Shown here piece after piece: positions 37,420 through 44,466 of a stretch of DNA of 64,000 nt. Below the pieces are notes generated by a model. It had not been told where the DNA came from. It saw only the letters and a program-made list of their open reading frames with translations, and ran no database searches. How positions within the stretch are numbered: position 1 is the first letter of the stretch; every line of letters begins with the position of its first letter. Source of the stretch: Phycisphaerae bacterium (GTDB lineage: Bacteria > Planctomycetota > Phycisphaerae > UBA1845 > Fen-1342); the NCBI GenBank assembly GCA_028277645.1, contig JANQFV010000002.1:47099-111098 (forward strand). Direction: 5' to 3'. The translations under genes and the position numbers were made by a program.

Positions 37420-38697
37420 CTAATCGGAAGTTTGGCCCGGCTCCGCTTCGACCAACCGCATCTTGCGGCGCAGAATCTCCCAGAACCGACGGAGAGGAAG
37501 TTCAACCGTTACTTCCACACCGTCGTCCAGCAGCTCCCGCGGCGGTGCCGCGATGTGCGCGCTCGTCAGGAACAGCGTGATATCCGGCTTCAGCTCCTGG
37601 TGGTAACCGATGAACTCGGCCACGGTCACATCGCGCTGAATCACGAGCGCCATAATCGTCTCGTGCAAGTGATCCAGGGCGTCCAGATACGCCGCTTGCA
37701 GCCGGGCGGACATTTCCGGCACGACGCGCTCGGTGGGAAAGAACTGTCCGCGCGCAGTACGCGTCTCTGTGGCCCACGCCGGCGCGTTCAACTCCAGCGG
37801 CGCGGGGCGGGCGCGAATGATGGTTCGTTCGGGCGGCGCCGCGAGCCCAGTCGCGGTTAGCTCGTCTCGCTTCGCGAGCAACACCATCTGCCGGAAGTCG
37901 GCCGGGGCGAAATCAGTTCCTCGATAGTGCTCCTGATGAACGCGGGTCAGGATGCGGTGCAGCTCCTGGATCGACAGCTCCGCCGTCGCCACCGCAACCT
38001 GGTCCGCCGCGTATTCGACGCTGACGACCGCCGTGCGCTCCAACGCGGTGCGGGCCGCCGCGCGCACGGCATCATCAGTGGCGAGGAACTCCTCCAGCCG
38101 GAGCGCGTTTGTGACCGGCAAACGTGCGGCGTTGCGTAGCAATGCCTCGTGCGCATCCGCCATCGCGGCACGGCGCGCGAGGTCCATGCCTTCGTTGGTG
38201 ACGTTTTCCCATCCGACGGGACGGTGCTCCGCGAACGGCTCCTCTGAAACGGCGCGCCCCGTCGCCCACTGCGATTGCCAACTGCGAGCGGCACTTTGCA
38301 CGATCGCCGTAGTCAGCCCGGTCTCGACACTGAGGCCGGGCACTGCCTCGAGCAGACGCTCCAGCTCGTTGTGGAGCTCTGCAGCGTCAGCCTGCACGTT
38401 CGCCTCGGCGACGCCGTCGGAGTAGATGCGCGTCTTACCCACGCGCGGCAGTCGACGGACCCACAAGCGCAGCGCGCGATCCAGGTCCACACTCCTGGAC
38501 ATCGCGTCGCGCACAGTGGAGCCGGGGGTGAGCGGGAGGGCGGCGACGCGCTGGAGCATGGCACTACGGGCATCCGCCAGTGCGAGCGCTTCCAGCGCCC
38601 GACGCTGCTCCGGCGACAGATCATCATTTGTCTGCGCGCGTGCGCCGACTGTCGCGGTGAGGACCAGCGCGAGCGCCAGACCGATGCGACGGATCAT
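37420..38697 (-). CDS. Exported protein with two LPP20-like repeat units
   Basis: The 425-residue protein begins at ATG 38697 with signal peptide MIRRIGLALALVLTATVGARA. It contains two copies of the repeat unit seen in the 434-residue protein upstream: a first, diverged copy (about 60-140) and a second (about 170-270) ending HQEHYRGTDFAPADF, close to HYRGNTVKAEDF and HYKGDDVKGHDI there. The C-terminal third is unassigned. It overlaps the 54-residue lipoprotein gene by 4 nt (ATGA) and precedes the FlgT-like gene by 15 bp, so one transcript is likely. Confidence 0.72.
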   Translation of the reverse strand: MIRRIGLALALVLTATVGARAQTNDDLSPEQRRALEALALADARSAMLQRVAALPLTPGSTVRDAMSRSVDLDRALRLWVRRLPRVGKTRIYSDGVAEANVQADAAELHNELERLLEAVPGLSVETGLTTAIVQSAARSWQSQWATGRAVSEEPFAEHRPVGWENVTNEGMDLARRAAMADAHEALLRNAARLPVTNALRLEEFLATDDAVRAAARTALERTAVVSVEYAADQVAVATAELSIQELHRILTRVHQEHYRGTDFAPADFRQMVLLAKRDELTATGLAAPPERTIIRARPAPLELNAPAWATETRTARGQFFPTERVVPEMSARLQAAYLDALDHLHETIMALVIQRDVTVAEFIGYHQELKPDITLFLTSAHIAAPPRELLDDGVEVTVELPLRRFWEILRRKMRLVEAEPGQTSD

Positions 38698-38858
38698 TCG
38701 ACGACCATCTCGCCGGGCTGTTCCTGCGTGACTTCGCCTTCTTGCTGTTCGTGGATCACCTTCACTTCGCGGCGTTCGTTTTCCGCGCAGCCGATGGTGA
38801 AGATCAGGGCCAGAAAGCCCAGTGCAATGAGGAGCATCCAACGGTAGTTGCCAGTCAT
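38694..38858 (-). CDS. 54-residue lipoprotein in the LPP20-like operon
   Basis: A short gene with ATG at 38858 and AGGAG 7 nt upstream encodes MTGNYRWMLLIALGFLALIF followed by TIGC, a lipobox (Cys24), then a 30-residue acidic and polar tail ending EMVVE. Its TGA overlaps the ATG of the next gene (ATGA), which supports both starts. It is probably a membrane-anchored partner of the exported repeat proteins encoded on either side. Confidence 0.75.
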   Translation of the reverse strand: MTGNYRWMLLIALGFLALIFTIGCAENERREVKVIHEQQEGEVTQEQPGEMVVE

Positions 38859-38865
38859 CCAGTTT

Positions 38866-38870
38866 CTCCT
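38866..38870 (-). promoter_or_regulatory. Ribosome binding site AGGAG of the 54-residue lipoprotein
   Basis: AGGAG on the minus strand is 7 nt before the ATG at 38858. It is the main support for this short gene together with the lipobox and the 4-nt overlap. Confidence 0.7.
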
Positions 38871-38899
38871 GCAAAGATCACGTAATCCACATCTACGCC

Positions 38900-40204
38900 T
38901 TACGGTCCGGAGTAGCGCACACGGACCCGTAGCATGTCCCAGACACGCATGCCCGACAGTTGGACCTTCACGATCGCGGACTCTTCCGTGAAGCTCGTCT
39001 CGACGACCGTAGCGCCGACGATCACGGCATTCACCTGCGCCGAGATCTCATCATGCTCGGTGATGAAGTCGCGCACCGTGGTCTCGCTCTGTAGAGTGAG
39101 CCCCGCGATTCGCTCGGCCAGGTTGCGCTTGGCAACGACCTCCGCCGCCCGCGCTGCCATCAGGCGTCCCTGCGCTGTGTCTATGGCCGGGTCGGTGGCC
39201 TCGCCGACCACCTCGATCGTCTCGGTGCTCCAGTCCGGAACGTACACGCCGGTCTTTTCGGTAGCCTGCCTGATCAACGGTTGGGCCGGCACGCCCATGC
39301 CGGTGGCCTCGAAGTCGCGCTTAATGACCCTGGTCACGGCTTGCTCGATATCGTGGCCCTTCACGTCGTCGCCTTTGTAGTGTCGACTGTGAAGTTCTTT
39401 GATGGTCTTAATTACCTGCTCCGTCGACACGCGCTGCGTTACTTCGACGATCAGGTCGTCGGCATGGTAGAAAGTCCGCACGTCCTGCGGATACACCCGT
39501 CCCTGCACTTCCGTACGGATCACGTCGCTCTCCGCGACAAAATCACGCACCTGCGTATTGCTGGTCAGGCGCAGTCCGATGATTCGCTCGGCTAGCTTGC
39601 GCGACGCATCCGCCCGCGCGGCCTGTGTCGCCATCAAACGCGCCTGCGGCGACACGCTGCGCCAGATCATTGGGACGGGGGCTCGCGTGGGCGCCGGCGT
39701 GCTCTCGTCGGTGAGCTGCTCCGCAACGCCCGCGGGCAGGTCCGGCGGCAGGTCCGGTCGCGGTGCGCCCATGCCGATCGCCTCGATGATCTGCTTCTCG
39801 GTTCGGCGGGTGATGTGCGTGAAGTCCTCCGCCTTGACGGTATTTCCCCGGTAGTGGCGTTTGTGCGCCTCTTTCAAGACCTCAACGACTTTCGCAACAG
39901 TGACCTCGGCGCGAATTTCGCAGACGCCATCCTCATACCAGTACGGCTCACCCAGACGCACGCCTTTGACGAACGTGTCCACTTCTGCCCGAATCTCGTC
40001 GGACTCCGTGACAAAGTCCTTCACGAACGTACGCGAGTTGATTTCGAGGCCGTAAACGGCCTCAGCCAGTTTGCGATACGCGTCCGCCTCGGCGGCCCGC
40101 TTGGCCAGCAGCTTGTTCTGCGCCGCCCCCGTCGATTGCCCCCAGGCCAGTCCCATACCGGCCACTAGCGTCAACACGACCGCACTCGACATTGATCTTC
40201 GCAT
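38900..40204 (-). CDS. Exported protein with three LPP20-like repeat units
   Basis: The 434-residue protein has a signal peptide (MRRSMSSAVVLTLVAGMGLAWGQ) and three units of about 110 residues. Each begins with an RAAxxxAxRxLAExxxGL helix and a segment such as FVKDFVTESDEIRAEV, QVRDFVAESDVIRTEV and TVRDFITEHDEISAQV. Units one and two close with HYRGNTVKAEDF and HYKGDDVKGHDI followed by GMGAPRP or GMGVPAQP. The unit resembles the LPP20/FlgT-N fold. It is the first gene of the operon that also holds the 54-, 425- and 391-residue genes. A role in envelope assembly is a guess. Confidence 0.78.
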   Translation of the reverse strand: MRRSMSSAVVLTLVAGMGLAWGQSTGAAQNKLLAKRAAEADAYRKLAEAVYGLEINSRTFVKDFVTESDEIRAEVDTFVKGVRLGEPYWYEDGVCEIRAEVTVAKVVEVLKEAHKRHYRGNTVKAEDFTHITRRTEKQIIEAIGMGAPRPDLPPDLPAGVAEQLTDESTPAPTRAPVPMIWRSVSPQARLMATQAARADASRKLAERIIGLRLTSNTQVRDFVAESDVIRTEVQGRVYPQDVRTFYHADDLIVEVTQRVSTEQVIKTIKELHSRHYKGDDVKGHDIEQAVTRVIKRDFEATGMGVPAQPLIRQATEKTGVYVPDWSTETIEVVGEATDPAIDTAQGRLMAARAAEVVAKRNLAERIAGLTLQSETTVRDFITEHDEISAQVNAVIVGATVVETSFTEESAIVKVQLSGMRVWDMLRVRVRYSGP

Positions 40205-40441
40205 CTACCTGACCTCCCGGGATTCGCTCCACGCAGCAGGGTTTTGGAACTCCGTCTCAGCGGGTACCCGCAGACTACCGGCATGGACAGCCTCTGCCGC
40301 GCCGCGGTTAGTCGACCCACACACGCGGTCAGCATACCCGCGGCCGCATTTTCGTGCATCTGAATGATGTTCGACCTCCACCGCGTATTTACACAGGGCG
40401 CGTTAGAGTTCCGCGTCCCGTTTCCGTAACATGGGGGCCTG

Positions 40442-41176
40442 ATGACCACCGCGCCGACAAGTACCGACATCGGTTTCGCCAGCACCGTGGATCGTCTGGC
40501 CCGCGCCCGGCCGGACGTCGTGCTGGTGGCGCCGTACATGTCCTACCTGCTGCTAATGACGCTCGTTGGCTTCTTGCCGCCGACGTTGCAGCCGGTGGCG
40601 GTAGCCGTGCGCGGCGTGGGATCGCTGGCGGTCGTCTGGCTGTTTCGCCACCACCTGCCGCCGTGGGGACGGCCCTACTGGCTCATCGCGATCGTCGGCG
40701 GGATTATCGTGGGCTGGGGCTGGGTCGCCGGTCAGTACTATTTCGACAGCCTCGGCTGGCCGACTTACTTCCCGTTCTATCCCGGCAGCGGCTCTTCCGA
40801 AACCGTACGCGACGTGCTCGGCGCCAACGATCTGTTCTGGACGACGTACTGGCTACGGCTGATCGTCGCGTGTACCGCCGTTCCGGTGGTTGAGGAGCTT
40901 TTCTGGCGCGGGTTCCTGCTGCGTGCTATGATCGACTGGCAGCGGTTCGACCGCATTCCGCTCGGCAAGTTCACGTGGTTCTCGTTCCTCGGCACGTCGC
41001 TGATCTCCGTATTCCAGCATCCGGCCAACTGGGAGGTGAGCATTCTGTGCTGGATGGTGTTCAACGCGGTGTTCTACTGGACGCGCAGCCTCTATTGCCT
41101 AGTGTTGCTCCACGGAATCACCAACCTCGTGCTCTACATGATCGTCTGGCGCAACAGCGACTGGATTTTCATCTGA
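40442..41176 (+). CDS. CPBP-family intramembrane metalloprotease
   Basis: The 244-residue membrane protein has the CPBP (CAAX protease/bacteriocin-processing) motifs: EELFWRGFLLR (about 151-161), FQHPANWEVSI with the second histidine and LLHGITN with the third. About seven helices surround them. The family cleaves within or near membranes; some members process exported peptides or confer immunity. It diverges from the LPP20-like operon with 237 bp between, and is followed 25 bp later by a secreted thioredoxin-fold gene. Confidence 0.88.
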   Translation: MTTAPTSTDIGFASTVDRLARARPDVVLVAPYMSYLLLMTLVGFLPPTLQPVAVAVRGVGSLAVVWLFRHHLPPWGRPYWLIAIVGGIIVGWGWVAGQYYFDSLGWPTYFPFYPGSGSSETVRDVLGANDLFWTTYWLRLIVACTAVPVVEELFWRGFLLRAMIDWQRFDRIPLGKFTWFSFLGTSLISVFQHPANWEVSILCWMVFNAVFYWTRSLYCLVLLHGITNLVLYMIVWRNSDWIFI

Positions 41177-41201
41177 CAACGCGCGTCACGAGCAAATCGG
41201 A

Positions 41202-42308
41202 ATGACGTTGAGTAGACGTAAACTGATCGTCGCGGTGGTGCTCGGCGCGCTGGTGGCTGCGGCGAGAGCGCCGGCGCAGCCCAGCGCGGCAGACGACGAC
41301 GGGCGCCACGCTGTGAGCACGCTGGAGCAGGGGCTCTGGTGTGAGATCGTCGCGTCGGCGCTGCCCAACGCCGTCGAGGAGTCTTACGACGCGTGGTTTG
41401 TGTCCACCGAGCGGCTGCTCGTGCGACGCGTCGAACGGGTGCGGCACTATCTGACGCTGTACCCCGGCGGCGCGCACCGCGACGAGGCGATCCGGTTGGA
41501 GCTGGAAGCGCTGTTCGGCATCGCGACGCTGCGCTGCGAAGACCCCACAGAATTACGACGGCGGTGTCGCGAGCTTCTGCGTCAGCCCTCGAGCGAAGCT
41601 GTGGCGGCCGAGGCCGCGTATTGGTCCCTGGTTTGCTCACGGTTCGAGTGTCCCGATTCGGCGGACGAATCGCTGCCGGCCCCAGGCGGCTTAGTCGATT
41701 CAGAAGCAGATTACCTGCGTCGCTATCCGCGAAGCCGCTTCGTACCGCGTCTGGCCGTGCGTTTGTACGAGCAAAGTGAACAGCGCGATGACGTCGCGAC
41801 TATGTCTGAACTCGCGCAGCTCATGCGTGACAACTTCCCCACCCACAGCGCCACCAAGTATCTCGAAGCGCGGCAGCGCCTGCACGACGCGCTCGGAAAA
41901 CCATGGCAGACGACGTTCCCACTGGTCACGGGTGGAACGATCAACACCGCCGACCTGACCGGTCACCCCTTGGCGATCGTCGTCTGGGCCGGACACGACA
42001 AGCCGGCGGTCGCGTGCGTTCGAGCGATCGAACAGGCCCGGGTACAGCACCCCACGTTGCAGGTTGTCGGCGTCAGCCTGGCCGATCGGCGGACGACGAC
42101 GCAGGCTGCGGCCGCGCAACTCGGCGTTTCATGGCCGCAAAGCAATGACGAGCGTGGCTGGGGCGGCCGATTCGTTCGTATGTGGGGCATCCGTCAGATA
42201 CCGCATCTAATCGTGCTGGATCGCGCCGGGAAACTACTGGGACACGCCGGCCCGGCTGACTGGCCAGAGCTGCTGGAACGCGCCGTCAACGCCGCCGGGG
42301 AGCTTTGA
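41202..42308 (+). CDS. Exported protein with thioredoxin-fold C-terminus lacking CxxC
   Basis: The 368-residue protein has a signal peptide (MTLSRRKLIVAVVLGALVAAARAPA), a helical middle part with TPR-like spacing (about 40-220) and a C-terminal TlpA/AhpC-like domain (about 225-368). The active-site segment reads VVWAGHDKPAVACVRAIE, where the TlpA family would have WASWCGPC; only the later Cys remains. The rest of the fold (VVGVSLADRR, IRQIPHLIVLDRAGKLLGHAGP) is well kept, including the cis-Pro. A redox role is unlikely; binding or structural use is possible. Confidence 0.75.
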   Translation: MTLSRRKLIVAVVLGALVAAARAPAQPSAADDDGRHAVSTLEQGLWCEIVASALPNAVEESYDAWFVSTERLLVRRVERVRHYLTLYPGGAHRDEAIRLELEALFGIATLRCEDPTELRRRCRELLRQPSSEAVAAEAAYWSLVCSRFECPDSADESLPAPGGLVDSEADYLRRYPRSRFVPRLAVRLYEQSEQRDDVATMSELAQLMRDNFPTHSATKYLEARQRLHDALGKPWQTTFPLVTGGTINTADLTGHPLAIVVWAGHDKPAVACVRAIEQARVQHPTLQVVGVSLADRRTTTQAAAAQLGVSWPQSNDERGWGGRFVRMWGIRQIPHLIVLDRAGKLLGHAGPADWPELLERAVNAAGEL

Positions 42309-42435
42309 TTGACATCACGCACTGGGCGGGGTACACAGCGCAGTTGGGAACGGTCTGGCGGCGTCACGCCCGCAAACGACTCAGGCTTGGACATTTGCGG
42401 GAGGTCGCTGGACTCCGTCTCGTCGGAGGTATTCA

Positions 42436-44373
42436 GTGCGCCCGCCCATCCTGATCGGCTTTGTGCTGGGGGTTGCTCTTATCGCCGCGATGGTCGTCCT
42501 TCCGCGCTGGCGTAGTGTGACGCCGGCCGCGGAGCGCTCCGCCGTCGCGACTGCGGCGCTGGCGCGGCTCGAACTGCACCGTGCACAGCAATTGCTGCCA
42601 GGTGCGGAAGAGTCTGTGCCGTCCGACGGCGATGTGCTGGAACCGGCCATCGAGACCGCCGGCGAGCGCTTGCAGGATATCGCCAGCGCACATCAGCAGC
42701 GCCTGCGAATTGCCCGCGAACAGGCTGAGGCAGCCGGACGCGAGACTGGAACGCTGCCAAACCTCTCAGCCGACGCCGGCGCGATTGAGCGCGTCATGAC
42801 AGCCGCTGAGACGGGCTTGCGCGAAAACCGGGCGCGGGTCGACAATGCCATCCGCGAGGCACGTGATGCCGCGCAGACCGGCGGCGAAGCGCTGGGCGTG
42901 GCGCAAGTGCTCGGCACGGCACAGTACGCGCTGGCCGCGCAACTGCTCGCCGAGGCCGAAGCGCTGCGTACGGAGCAGGCGGACGTCTTGGCGCAACTGC
43001 TGAACGCCGCGGGTGAGTCGCGGCGGGTTAGCGGCCTGGCTGAGTATTACCGCGAGCTCGAAGTGGCACCGATCGTGGCCGAGCTGCGCGACGAACTCGT
43101 GCAACAGTCCGCCGCGCGCAAGAGCGCTGACGCGGAAGCGGCCGCGCTCGAAACTGCCGTCGCTGAGCGGGAGAACTCGCTCGCCGCCGCCGAACAGCAG
43201 TTGGCCGACGCCCGGCAGGAGCTCCTGACTGTTGAGGAGCGCGGCTTTGAGTCCGACGATGAGCAGTCGTTCGCCGCTTATCGCGATGACTACCAGTCTG
43301 CAGCGGCGACGGTCCGCGCCCGGCAGGGCGTCGTGGATCTGCTGCGTGACGGCGGCCGGCGTGACGCAACGTGGGACAGCGATGACCCAATCGAAGGGCG
43401 GGTCGTAGACGGTGAGGTTGTGCTGGGGCTCGACGAGCTGCGCAGGCAGTACACGCTGGCCAGAACGATCGCCGAGCGCCAGCGCTTGCGCGAAAAATCT
43501 CTGAACGAGCGAATCGAATTCCTGACCAAGCTCGACGACGCTGCGCGGGCGGACGCTGGCCGCTACGCGAATCAGGTGACTGAGTTGCGGGCGACTGAGC
43601 AGGCCTTGGTGGAGGAAGTCCAAGAGCTGGCTGCGGCGGCCGCCGAGAAGGAGAGTGAAGCCCTCCGCGCCGCCGATGCCGCAATCCGCGCGTTCGGCCA
43701 ATCGCAACGCAGCGTGGACGCATGGGTGCGTGCGGCGCAGGAAGCGCAGAACGAGCGCGACCCCGACCGTAAGAACGCCCGTCTGACAGCAATCGTCAGT
43801 TCCGACTACCTCGGGCAGTTCGGCGAAAGTGCCGAAGGTGCCGCGCGGCTGCTGGCCGGCCGGATCCACGTCCTGCGCAGTGTGAGCAACAAGCGCTTGC
43901 TGCGCGACCTGCGGCAGATCGCGGCGATCCGTCCCGACCTCGCGATCGACACGGCGCCCTACGAGTCGCAACAGGAATCCGCGCGCCAGGACGGCGTGGA
44001 CACGCTGCAAAAGGCCCAACAGATCTTCGAAGGCCTGGCACGCGGCGCGACCAGGACTGCGTGGGTGCCACAGCTCTCACAGTCGGCCGTCCACCACCTG
44101 CTCGCCCAACTGGACGACGCGCAGATGCAGAGCCAGTTGAATGACGCGCTTGCGCTCGCGACGGATGCGCTCGATCAACGCGAGAGCTTTCCGTACATCC
44201 ACGATTTCCTCGCCTATCGCCGGCACCTGCAGTCCGCCCAGAACTTCGCCACCGACGAGCCGGCGCTCGACACGCCGCCGGCCGAGGAGCCAGCCGCTAT
44301 GGACGAGCCCGTCGAAGACACGTCCGAGCCGCCCGCGGACGATGCTGGCGACGACGAGGACTTCTTCAACTGA
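42436..44373 (+). CDS. Membrane-anchored coiled-coil protein
   Basis: The 645-residue protein has an N-terminal membrane helix (PILIGFVLGVALIAAMVVL), then about 580 residues rich in Ala, Glu, Arg and Gln with the heptad pattern of long coiled coils, and an acidic C-terminal tail ending DDAGDDEDFFN. No enzyme motif is visible. Start is GTG at 42436. It stands between the thioredoxin-fold gene and the acyl-CoA ligase, with 127 bp and 93 bp gaps. It could be a periplasmic spacer or scaffold. Confidence 0.72.
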   Translation: MRPPILIGFVLGVALIAAMVVLPRWRSVTPAAERSAVATAALARLELHRAQQLLPGAEESVPSDGDVLEPAIETAGERLQDIASAHQQRLRIAREQAEAAGRETGTLPNLSADAGAIERVMTAAETGLRENRARVDNAIREARDAAQTGGEALGVAQVLGTAQYALAAQLLAEAEALRTEQADVLAQLLNAAGESRRVSGLAEYYRELEVAPIVAELRDELVQQSAARKSADAEAAALETAVAERENSLAAAEQQLADARQELLTVEERGFESDDEQSFAAYRDDYQSAAATVRARQGVVDLLRDGGRRDATWDSDDPIEGRVVDGEVVLGLDELRRQYTLARTIAERQRLREKSLNERIEFLTKLDDAARADAGRYANQVTELRATEQALVEEVQELAAAAAEKESEALRAADAAIRAFGQSQRSVDAWVRAAQEAQNERDPDRKNARLTAIVSSDYLGQFGESAEGAARLLAGRIHVLRSVSNKRLLRDLRQIAAIRPDLAIDTAPYESQQESARQDGVDTLQKAQQIFEGLARGATRTAWVPQLSQSAVHHLLAQLDDAQMQSQLNDALALATDALDQRESFPYIHDFLAYRRHLQSAQNFATDEPALDTPPAEEPAAMDEPVEDTSEPPADDAGDDEDFFN

Positions 44374-44466
44374 TGATTTCGGCGCCGCCCGCCCGGCGTT
44401 GGCAACCCGCCTGGTGACCCTCTACACTGCGCGCTTTGTCTCGCCTCTTCCCGCGGAGGTCGGCCC

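Noticed and set aside
39730..39770. Short duplicated AGGTCCGG segment in the 434-residue protein gene
   Set aside because: It is a two-copy in-frame duplication encoding PDLPPDLP in a linker, not a structural repeat of interest.
42766..44019. Open frame of 417 codons on the minus strand
   Set aside because: Antisense to the coiled-coil gene; composition is that of a shadow frame.
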